Shown piece by piece: positions 23,676-31,900 of a DNA stretch of 37,561 nt. Source of the DNA: JAFHCF01 sp048497495 (GTDB lineage Bacteria; Pseudomonadota; Alphaproteobacteria; Rhizobiales; Ancalomicrobiaceae); contig JAFHCF010000047.1 in assembly GCA_048497495.1 (NCBI GenBank), positions 1 to 37,561 of the forward strand, given 5' to 3'. Made by a program: the position numbers and the translations under genes. How positions within the stretch are numbered: position 1 is the stretch's first letter; every line of letters starts with the position of its first letter. Below the pieces are notes generated by a model. The model ran no database searches. It saw only the letters and a program-made list of their open reading frames with translations, and was not told the origin of the DNA.

Positions 23676-25222
23676 GCGGAGGTCAGCGCGGCCTTGGCCA
23701 CGCCGCCGCTCGCCCAATGGCAGGCCCAGGTGAAGCCCGGCTCATAGCCCTGCACCGTCTTGGCGACGGCGATCAGGTCGGGCGCATGGCCGATCACCAC
23801 GATATAGACCTTCTCGGCGACCCGTTCCGTCGCCTTCAGATAGGCGGCCTTGCGGCGGGCGAGGTCGGGCTCCTCGACGGCGGCGGTGATCATCCGGTCG
23901 AGTTCGGGATCCTGAATGCCGCCCCACAGCACCGGATTGGGACCGTCGCTCATCAGGCGCACCCAGCGCAGGAAGTAGTCGGCGCGCGGACCGGAAGACA
24001 TGGCGTTCATGTCCCAGTCGTATTGGCCGAGCCGCTTCTGGGCGCCGATGTCGTCGAGGGCGACGTGGTTCACCTTGAAGCCGAGCTTGCGCACCATCTG
24101 CACGACGACCTGCGGATAGGGGCCCTCCCAGGAGACGAATTCGATGGTGTGGGCTTCCGGCTTGACGCCGGCTTCCGCCAAGAGCGCCTTGGCCTTGGCG
24201 AGATCCGGCTTGGCGAAGGGGTCGGCGGCGTGCAGCGCCGGGTCGAAATAGACGTTGCCCGGAGCGACCATCTGGTTGGTGACGACGCCCTTGTCGCCGC
24301 CGACGAACTTCATGATCGCCGCCTTGTCGACGGCCAGCGCGATGGCGGCGCGCACGCGCGGATCGTCGAAGGGCGCGCGCGGCTTGCGGTTGTTGAAGGC
24401 GATCGAGAACCAGGCGCTGTCCTTGAGCGTCTTGATCTCGACCTTGCCGGACCCGACGAGAGCGTCGACGACGTCGCGCTTGACGTTGGCGACATGGAGC
24501 TCGCCGGCGCGCAGGGCCAGCGACTTGTCGGTGCCGTCGGAGAGGTCGAACTCGATCGCGTCGAGCCGCGGTTCGCCCGAACGCCAATAGGCGCGCCAGG
24601 CCGGGGCGGTGAGCTTCACCTTGGGGACCCAGGTGCCGAAGGTGAAGGGACCGGTGCCGATCGGGGTCTTGATCGTCTCGTTCCAACCTTCCGACTTCGG
24701 CGACAGGATCCACAGCTCCGACATGAGGTTGAGCAGCGGCGCGTAGGGCTTCGTCAGCTTCAGCACGACGGTGTCGTCGCCCTCGGCGGCGACGCCGTCG
24801 ACGAGCTTCATCGCCGAGGCGAGCCAGCCGCCCTTCACCTTGGTCTTGACCCGTTCGATGTTGGCGACGACGTCGGCGGCGGTCAGCGGATCACCGTTGT
24901 GGAAGGTGACGCCGCGACGCAGGACGAAGCGGAAGGTCCGCCCGTCGGCCGACACGTCGAAGCGCTCGGCGAGGAAGGGCTCGACCGAGCCGTCGGCGGC
25001 GATCGAGGTCAGCGCCTCGACATAGGCCTGCTGCACCGCGATCGAGCCGGTGTGGCGATGCGGGTCGGAGGTGTCGAGGCCGAGCGTCGAGTAGCGCAAC
25101 ACCCCGCCCGGGGTCTCGGCGAGGGCGGGCGCGAAGGGCGCGGCGAAGGCCGTCAGGCCGAGGCCGCCGACCGAAGCCAGCAGCCGCCGGCGGGAAAGGG
25201 TCCAGGAGAGCGCGTCGGACAT
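23672..25222 (-). CDS. Dipeptide-type ABC transporter substrate-binding protein (SBP_bac_5), Tat-exported (set C)
   Basis: This periplasmic binding protein of 516 residues is family 5. A twin-arginine signal (LSRRRLLASVGGLGLTAFAA) precedes a cleavage site near ALA. The family landmark LRRGVTFHNGDPLTAADVVA is present. The sequence is distinctly different from the two binding proteins of the other operon; for instance it has FNNRKPRAPFDDPRVRAAIA and a YWRSGEPRLDAIEF segment. It follows the second hydrolase gene with a one-base-class overlap (stop and start share base 25222) and precedes both permeases. As the recognition subunit of an importer encoded with phosphonoacetate hydrolase, it probably binds a phosphonate or phosphonate conjugate. 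Direct evidence for the ligand is absent. Confidence 0.91.
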   Translation of the reverse strand: MSDALSWTLSRRRLLASVGGLGLTAFAAPFAPALAETPGGVLRYSTLGLDTSDPHRHTGSIAVQQAYVEALTSIAADGSVEPFLAERFDVSADGRTFRFVLRRGVTFHNGDPLTAADVVANIERVKTKVKGGWLASAMKLVDGVAAEGDDTVVLKLTKPYAPLLNLMSELWILSPKSEGWNETIKTPIGTGPFTFGTWVPKVKLTAPAWRAYWRSGEPRLDAIEFDLSDGTDKSLALRAGELHVANVKRDVVDALVGSGKVEIKTLKDSAWFSIAFNNRKPRAPFDDPRVRAAIALAVDKAAIMKFVGGDKGVVTNQMVAPGNVYFDPALHAADPFAKPDLAKAKALLAEAGVKPEAHTIEFVSWEGPYPQVVVQMVRKLGFKVNHVALDDIGAQKRLGQYDWDMNAMSSGPRADYFLRWVRLMSDGPNPVLWGGIQDPELDRMITAAVEEPDLARRKAAYLKATERVAEKVYIVVIGHAPDLIAVAKTVQGYEPGFTWACHWASGGVAKAALTSA

Positions 25223-26517
25223 CAGGAGATCCTCGGGGTTCGGACGGACTGGAGCGGTCGCCCGTCCATGTCGTCGCGTGGAAGGTCGAGATGGGTGAGG
25301 ATCGTCGGCGCTATGTCGACGATCGAGGTCGGGCCGGCGACGCGGTCGCCGCAGGTGAAGCCGGGGCCCACGCAGATCAGCACGGGCGACTGCTCGCCGG
25401 CGCCGAGGCCGCCGTGCTGACCCGTGCCGAGGCGGTCGGGCTTGCCGCCGAGCGGTTTGACGGCGCGGCTGAGGGCGGGAAGGCCGTCGCCGGCCGACAC
25501 CTCGGAGAGCGACACGGCGAAGGCGAGGTGGCCGCCGGCGGGAACGCCGAGTTCGGCGAATTCGCTCTCCCCGGCGACGCGGCCCGCCCACGGCCGCCGG
25601 GCGAGGAAGAGGCCGATCGCGGCGAGACGGTCGGCGGCGGCCGGATCGACGTAGACCAGGGCGGCGGTGCCGTTCGGCGCCACCACCACGTCGTGCGAGC
25701 CGGGGCCGGACTTGAGGCCGGCGGCGATCAACTCGCCTTCGACGTCGACGATTTCGGCCACCGTCTCGTGGCCGTGGTCGGAGGCGACGAGGAAGAGGAC
25801 GTCCTCGCCCTCGGCCCGCAGGCCGTCGACGGCGGCGGCGACGCGGCCGACCTGGGCGTCGGCGGCGGCGAGCGCGGCGCGCTGGGCCTCGCCGGCGAGG
25901 CCGGCGCCGTGCTGGGTCTTGTCGGGTTCACACAGCCAGAGGATCGCCGCCGTCGGCCGGCGCCGGTGCAGTTCGGCGAGGAAACGGTCGGTGGCGGCGG
26001 CGTCCCCCGCCGCGTCGCCGGTGACGGCGAGGCCGTCGGCCCCGGTCAGCCCGGCCCGGCCCGGTCCATAGGAGCCGGCGCGATGCCAGACGTGGCCGTG
26101 ACCATCGGGATCGAGCATGTAGGCCGCGCCCGGCGACACGTTGGAAATCGCGATGGCGCCGCCGTGGCCGGCCAGCCGTTCGGCGAGCGTCGGCCGATCG
26201 AGGACACGGCCGGTCAGCCGGCGCTTGGTCTCGACGAACTCCGGCGGGCCGACGTCGTGGACGGCGAGCCGGTCGTTCTCGATCAGCGCCACGGCATTGC
26301 CGGCGAGGCCGTGGCCGGACGGCCGACACCCGGTGGCGATCGAGGCGGCCGAGACGCGGGTCACCGAAGGGAAGACGCCGCGATGGGCGTCGAACCAGGT
26401 GCCGCGCCGGATGGCGGCGGCGAGGTTGGGCATCGCTTGCTCGTCGACGTGGCGGCGCATCAGACCGTCGAGGACGAGGATGACGGCGCGGCGGCGCGGC
26501 GGTGTGGCGGCGGTCAT
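25222..26517 (-). CDS. Alkaline-phosphatase-superfamily hydrolase (type I phosphodiesterase/nucleotide pyrophosphatase-like)
   Basis: This cytoplasmic enzyme has 431 residues and no signal peptide. It carries the complete two-metal set of the superfamily: D17 (LDG), nucleophile T53 (FPSVTR), D199 and H203 (EPDKTQH), D247 and H248 (SDHGH), and H368 (QHGGLG). The spacing resembles that in the PhnA encoded directly upstream, and both share an HGGL motif around the last metal ligand, so the two are likely distant paralogues. Predicted to cleave a phosphodiester, phosphonate monoester or phosphoanhydride; which one cannot be said. ATGA overlap with phnA and stop/start overlap with the binding-protein gene show tight coupling. 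A plausible role is to release phosphonoacetate, or another phosphonate, from an imported conjugate. Confidence 0.86.
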   Translation of the reverse strand: MTAATPPRRRAVILVLDGLMRRHVDEQAMPNLAAAIRRGTWFDAHRGVFPSVTRVSAASIATGCRPSGHGLAGNAVALIENDRLAVHDVGPPEFVETKRRLTGRVLDRPTLAERLAGHGGAIAISNVSPGAAYMLDPDGHGHVWHRAGSYGPGRAGLTGADGLAVTGDAAGDAAATDRFLAELHRRRPTAAILWLCEPDKTQHGAGLAGEAQRAALAAADAQVGRVAAAVDGLRAEGEDVLFLVASDHGHETVAEIVDVEGELIAAGLKSGPGSHDVVVAPNGTAALVYVDPAAADRLAAIGLFLARRPWAGRVAGESEFAELGVPAGGHLAFAVSLSEVSAGDGLPALSRAVKPLGGKPDRLGTGQHGGLGAGEQSPVLICVGPGFTCGDRVAGPTSIVDIAPTILTHLDLPRDDMDGRPLQSVRTPRIS

Positions 26518-27794
26518 TCGGCGGCCTCCCGCAGGGCTTCGGCGGCGGCGGCGCCGAGGGCGAAGTCGAAGACGTCCCAGTTGGCGAGCGCGCCGCCGCG
26601 CGCCCGGGCGAGGCAGGCGGCATTCGGCCGATGCGACAGGACGAAGGGAACCGGTGTCTCGGCGAGGCCGCCGTGCGACCGCAGTCGGGCACCGGCGAGC
26701 GCCTCGAGGTGGTGGTCGGCGGCCCGCGCCCCGAGCGCCACGCCCTTGACGGCGACGACGGCGACGTCGCCCTCCCGTTCCGGCGGCAGATCGAAGCGGC
26801 GGCAGGCGTCGTCGCGGGTGAGCGCCATCCATACGCCGGGGAGAGCCGCGACGAAGTCGCGCACCGCGTCGACGTCGCCGTCGTCGGCGAGATGGACGCG
26901 CACGAAACCGCCGAGCGCGCCGTGGTGGCGCACGAAGGGATCGGTGATCGGGCAGATGACGCGGGCGTATCCCGCCCCGAAGCGTTCGTCGAGCCGGTCG
27001 CCGAGGAACAGCACGTTGGGCCGGCCGTCGGCGCAGGCGAGATCGCTCATGCCGTGATCGGCGGTCACCGCGACCACCGCGCCGAGATCGAGGAGCCGGC
27101 CGATGCGGGCGTCGACGGCGGTGAGGAAGGCGTCCGCCTCCGCCGCGCCCGGCGCGTGGGCGTGCTGGACGTAGTCGGAGAGCGACAGATAGACCACCCG
27201 GGCGCGGCCGCCGGCGACGAGGTCGACACCGGCGTCGAGCACGAAGAGCGACAGATCGGCGGAATAGGGATCGGGCAGCGAGCGTCCGCCGAGCGCTTCC
27301 GATGCGGTCAGGCCGTGCTCCTCGCGGCAGGCGGCGTCGGCCCGCTCGGCCGAAAAGGCGATGCCGGGGAGCCCGACGCCGGCGAGCCCGTGGCCGAGGA
27401 CGCGGCGCAGCTTGTCCTTGGCGGTCACCGCGGCGACGCTCACGCCGGCCTCGGCGAGGCGCGCCAGGATGGTCGGCGCGGCGATCGGTCCCGCATCGGT
27501 CATCATCACCTCTCGGCCGGTCTCGCGGTCGAGCCAATAGTTGCCGGAGATGCCATGGACGCTCGGCGGCGCCCCGCAGACGATCGACACGTTGTTGGGA
27601 TTGGTGAAGCTCGGCATCGCCGCCGCCGCGACTTCGGAGAACCCCAGGTTCGCCATCGCGGCGAGACGGGGCATGACGCCGCGTGGCAAGGCGTCGGCGA
27701 GATAGGACGGATCGAGACCGTCGAAGCAAATCACCACCACCGGACGTTTCGGCAACTGGTAGATACGCCCATTGACCTCGATCTCGATCGGCAT
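26514..27794 (-). CDS. phnA: Phosphonoacetate hydrolase PhnA
   Basis: Predicted to split the C-P bond of phosphonoacetate to acetate and phosphate (EC 3.11.1.2). It has 426 residues, close to known PhnA enzymes, and is cytoplasmic. The alkaline-phosphatase-superfamily zinc set is complete: D25 (CFDG), nucleophile T64 (SFTNPNN), D207 and H211 (SDYVQH), D246 and H247 (ADHG), H374 (SHGGL). PhnA-specific wording as I remember it from rhizobial and pseudomonad enzymes includes PSFTNPNN, GAPPSVHGISGNY, TAKDKLR, CPITDPFVRHHGALG and LRSHGGLAETPVPFV. ATG 27794 has AGGAG seven bases upstream; a GTG at 27800 lies too close to it. It is first in the six-gene operon with the dipeptide-type importer and divergent from a LysR gene, as phnA/phnR are in Pseudomonas. 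Confidence 0.92.
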   Translation of the reverse strand: MPIEIEVNGRIYQLPKRPVVVICFDGLDPSYLADALPRGVMPRLAAMANLGFSEVAAAAMPSFTNPNNVSIVCGAPPSVHGISGNYWLDRETGREVMMTDAGPIAAPTILARLAEAGVSVAAVTAKDKLRRVLGHGLAGVGLPGIAFSAERADAACREEHGLTASEALGGRSLPDPYSADLSLFVLDAGVDLVAGGRARVVYLSLSDYVQHAHAPGAAEADAFLTAVDARIGRLLDLGAVVAVTADHGMSDLACADGRPNVLFLGDRLDERFGAGYARVICPITDPFVRHHGALGGFVRVHLADDGDVDAVRDFVAALPGVWMALTRDDACRRFDLPPEREGDVAVVAVKGVALGARAADHHLEALAGARLRSHGGLAETPVPFVLSHRPNAACLARARGGALANWDVFDFALGAAAAEALREAAE

Positions 27795-27959
27795 GCACAC
27801 GCTCCTGGTCCATCCGTCGTCACGAGAACGACATGGAAACGGTCTATGGTCGTCGGCTTTTTATTGTGATTTATACTTTGTATTTTTATGATAGATGAGC
27901 TTGATCTCTGAGGAAAACGATTTTAAATACGTCATATGTGAGGTTTTGGCACAAAGAAC
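27795..27959. promoter_or_regulatory. AT-rich divergent control region between phnA and the LysR gene
   Basis: These 165 bases contain the only clearly AT-rich stretch in the window (about 27859-27960). On the plus strand TTGTGA (27864-27869), 17 bases, TATGAT (27887-27892) is a good promoter for the LysR gene. On the minus strand a TATAAA (27875-27870) has no good -35, as expected for an activator-dependent phnA promoter. A small dyad ATAC-TTT-GTAT (27873-27883) overlaps both. Confidence 0.62.
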
Positions 27960-28841
27960 ATGGCACGAGATCTTCCCTCGTTTCGCTCCCTGAGGGCGCT
28001 CGAGGCCGTCGTCCGCTGCGGTAGCGTGGTGCGCGCGGCCGACGAGCTCGGCGTCACGCCCGGGGCCTTGTCGAAACATCTCGGCCAACTCGCCCAGGAT
28101 CTCGCCGTCCCGCTCTTCGAACCGGGCCATCGCCTCGTGCCGACCACGGAGGCGCAGGACCTCGCGGCGGCGGTGGGGACGGCGGTGGGACTGCTGCGGC
28201 GCGCCTGCGATCAGATGGCGGCGCCCCGTCCGCGTGGCGTCCTCACCGTCATCGCCAATTCGAGCCTTGCGATGCATTGGCTGGTGCCGCGCATCTTCGC
28301 CGCCCAGGAGGCGATCGGCGGTCGGGCGATCCGGGTTCATGCGGTACATTCGACCGACGACTGGCGCCGATTGCCCTTCGATCTGGCGATCCGGCGTGAG
28401 CCGACGGTGCCGCCCGGCTTGACCGGTCGCAGGCTCGGGCGCGAACGCCTGGTGTTGCTCGCCGCGCCCGGGCGGGCGGCCGCGCTCACCGCCGCCGGGC
28501 TCGAGGGTCTGGCGGGGCAGACGCTCCTGACCGCGGCGACTCGTCACGGCGAAGCCGAGGCATGGTTCGCCGCCGCCGGCGTGCCGCTGCCCGCCGAGGT
28601 GCGGCGGATGCCGCATTTCTATCTGGCGATCGAGGCGGCGCTCGCCGACCAGGGTGTCATCGTCGGGCCCCCGTGGCTGGCGACCGACGTCCATCACGAC
28701 CGACTGATCATCCCCTTCCCCGGCGTGGTCGGGGTCGGGACGACGCTGGTCGGGCTTCGCGATCCGGCGAGCGACGATGTGGCGACCCTCGAGCGCCTGT
28801 TCGACTGGATCGCCACCGGCCTCGACCTGTCGCCGATCTGA
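27960..28841 (+). CDS. LysR-family regulator divergent from phnA (PhnR-like by position)
   Basis: This regulator has 293 residues. Its helix-turn-helix is LEAVVRCGSVVRAADELGVT then PGALSKHLGQLAQDLAVPLF, with the GcvA-like wording of the family. The effector domain contains LTVIANSSLAMHWLVPRIFA and DLAIRREP. It is divergent from phnA across the AT-rich region, so it most likely activates the phnA-importer operon and represses itself. A LysR protein, PhnR, controls phnA in Pseudomonas fluorescens; equivalence here rests on position. The ribosome site before ATG 27960 is weak (AAAGAA). It is convergent with ndvB and separated from it by a hairpin. Confidence 0.9.
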   Translation: MARDLPSFRSLRALEAVVRCGSVVRAADELGVTPGALSKHLGQLAQDLAVPLFEPGHRLVPTTEAQDLAAAVGTAVGLLRRACDQMAAPRPRGVLTVIANSSLAMHWLVPRIFAAQEAIGGRAIRVHAVHSTDDWRRLPFDLAIRREPTVPPGLTGRRLGRERLVLLAAPGRAAALTAAGLEGLAGQTLLTAATRHGEAEAWFAAAGVPLPAEVRRMPHFYLAIEAALADQGVIVGPPWLATDVHHDRLIIPFPGVVGVGTTLVGLRDPASDDVATLERLFDWIATGLDLSPI

Positions 28842-28885
28842 TCGGGCGCCGCGGGCCGCCGTCGCCGTCCTCGCCACCGCCCGGC

Positions 28886-28909
28886 TCGGCGCCCCACGGC
28901 GGGCGCCGA
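28886..28909. terminator. Hairpin between convergent LysR and ndvB genes
   Basis: A perfect 9-bp inverted repeat (TCGGCGCCC / GGGCGCCGA) with a 6-base loop lies in the 121-base gap between the two stops. It probably ends transcription from both sides. There is no T-tract on either strand. Confidence 0.5.
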
Positions 28910-28962
28910 AATGAGGATCGGTCTCGTCGAGACACGAGGCCCATGACCCGCCGCCGCGCCGC

Positions 28963-31900
28963 CTATTCCAGGCGGATCGACAGAGCGTGATGGCCGGGAG
29001 CGAGGGCGGCGCGCACGGTGCCGTCGCCGGTGGGGAGCGGCGCGCCGTCGAGCATCGCCTCGACGACCGTGCCGGCGCGGTCGGTCGGCTTGTCGACGCG
29101 GAGATCGATCCGCGACGCGCCGATCCTCACGGTGGCGGTGAAGCCGGGCCAAGCGCTCGGCAGGCAGGGGGCGACCACCAGGGTGTCGCCTTCGCGACGC
29201 AGCCCGAGGATGCCCTCGACGCCGGCGCGGTACATCCAGGCGGCCGAGCCGGTGTACCAGGTCCAGCCGCCGCGCCCGACGTGGGGGGCGACCGAATAGA
29301 CGTCGGCGGCGACGACATAGGGCTCGACGGCGTAACGCTCGACCGCCTCGGGCGTCAGGGCGTGGGCGATCGGATTGACGAGGGCGAACAGCCGATGGGC
29401 GTGGTCGCCGTCGCCGCGCGCCGCGTGCGCCAGGATCGCCCACATCGCGGCGTGGCTGTATTGGCCGCCGTTCTCGCGCAGGCCCGGCGGATAGCCGCGG
29501 ATATAGCCGGGGTCGTGGTCCGACACGTCGAAGGGTGGGGAGAAGAGCAGGGCGAGACCCGCGTCCTCGCGTACCAGGTGGCGCTCCAGAGAGGCCATCG
29601 CGGTGGCGGCGCGGGTCGGGTCGGCCGCGCCCGACAGCACCGCCCAGGACTGGGCGATGGAATCGATGCGGCATTCGTCGCTCGTCTTCGAGCCGAGCCA
29701 GACGCCGTCGTCGTAGGTGGCGCGGCGATACCAGGCGCCGTCCCAGGTCTCCGCCTCGATGTGGGCGCGCAAGGCTGCGGCGTGGTCACGCCAGCGCTCG
29801 GCCCGGACGGGGTCGCGGGCGTCGGCGAGGGGGGCGAACAGCGCCAGGGTACGCAGCAGGAACCAGGCGAGCCAGACGCTCTCGCCCTGGCCGCCTTCGC
29901 CGACCCGGTTCATGCCGTCGTTCCAGTCGCCGGTGCCGATCAGCGGCAGGCCGTGGGCGCCGGAGAGCGCGATGCACTGGTCGAGGCCGAGGGCGCAGTG
30001 CTCGTAGAGCGAGGCGGCCTCGTCGGCGATCATCGGCTGGAAATAGGCCTCGTGCTCGCCGGCTCCGAGCCTCGGGCCGGTGAGGAAGGGGACGCTCTCG
30101 TCGAGAACGGCGGCATCGCCGGACGCCGCGACGTAGGTGGCGACGGCGTAGCCGAGCCAGACCCGGTCGTCGGAGATCCGCGTTCTCACCCCGATCCCGG
30201 TGCCCGGCATCCACCAATGCTGGACGTCGCCCTCGACGAATTGGCGGGCGGCGGCGCGCAGCAGATGGCGACGGGTCTCGGCCGGCAGCGCCGTGGAGAG
30301 CGCCATGCCGTCCTGGAGTTGGTCGCGGAAGCCGTAGGCGCCGCTCGCCTGATAGAAGGCGGAACGGGCCCAGATGCGGCAGGCGATCGTCTGATAGAGC
30401 AGCCAGCCGTTGACCATGACGTCCATCGCCCGGTCGGGCGTGGCGACCTCGACGGTGCCGAGGAGCAGGTCCCAATGGGCCGTGACCTCGGCGAAGGCGG
30501 CGTCGAGATCGGCGCCGCGCCAGCGCCCGATCAGGCTCCGCGCCTCCTCGATGGTGCGGCACTGACCGAGGAAGGACACCACTTCGACCGTCTCGCCGGG
30601 CGCGAGATCGACCACGCACTGGAGCGCGACGCAGGGGTCGAAGCCGGCGCCGGTGCGCCCGGAGAGCCGCATGCGGCCGACGAGGGCGGCAGGCGTCGCC
30701 GGCGAACCGTTGCGGCCGAGGAACTCGGTGCGATCGGCGCTCCAGGCGGTCTGGCGGCCGGCGAGATCGGCGAAGGCGACCCGGCCCGAAAAGCCGATGT
30801 TCCAGGGATTGCGGGCGACGATCGCGCCGGTCTCGGCGTCGATCGCGGTGGTGATGAACGGAGCGGAGGCGCCGCGCCGCGTGCCCATCACCCATTCCTG
30901 GTAGACGGTGACCGACAGCCGGCGCGGTCGGGTCGTCAGATTGCGCAAGGTGAGCCGCGAGATCTTGATCGGGTCGGCGACCGGCACGTATTGCAGGAGA
31001 TCGAGGGCGATGCCGCGCGCCTGGTGTTCGAAGCGGCTGTAGCCGCGCCCGTGGCGGGCGACATAGGTGCCGCCGTCGCGGATCGGCTGGGCGGTGGGGC
31101 TCCACAGATCGCCCGTCGCCTCGTCGCGGACGTAGAACGCCTCGCCGCAAGGGTCGACGAGGGGATCGTTCGACCACTGGGTGATCTGGTTGTCGCGGCT
31201 GTTCTCGCTCCAGGTGTAGCCGCTGCCCTCGGTCGAGACCTGGAAGCCGAAATCGGGATTGGCGACGACGTTGATCCACGGTGCCGGTGTGGTGCGATCG
31301 CCGTCGAGGTGGACGACATACTCGCGCCCGCCATCGGCGAAGCCGCCGAGACCGTTGAAGAACTCCAACTTCGGGCGCGCCTCGGCCGACATCGGGACGG
31401 GCGGCGCCAGTGCCGGGCGGACCCGGCGGATCGGGAACGGCGCGACGGGAAGTGGCGGCATCAGACGGACGAGTTGGTCGGCGACGGGGCCGCGGCGGGC
31501 GATCAGCACCACCCGGGCGACCGATTCGATCAGCGCGCGGGCGTCGACGCTCATCAGGTCGGCGCGCAACACGTGGACGGCGCCGCGCGCCGGTTCGCCG
31601 CCGTACCTCGGCCGCGACTGGCTGCTGCGCAGGGCGGTTTCGATCGCCGCCTGGAGATCCTGGACGTAGGACGGGGCGTGTTCGTTGACGATGACGAGAT
31701 CGACGGCGAGCCGCTTCATCCGCCAATATTCGTGGGCCCGCAGGAGTTGGTGAACCAGAACCATTTCCTCGCGATCGTCGATGCGCAACAGGACGATCGG
31801 CAGGTCGCCGGAGATCGAATGCGGCCACAGGCCGGATTGCGGGCCGGCGCCCCGGATGATCGCCTCGGAGGAGGCGCGGAAGCGCGGGTCGGCGTAGAGG

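Noticed and set aside
27795..27800. Alternative GTG start of phnA six bases upstream
   Set aside because: It would leave only one base after the AGGAG ribosome site; the ATG at 27794 has ideal spacing.
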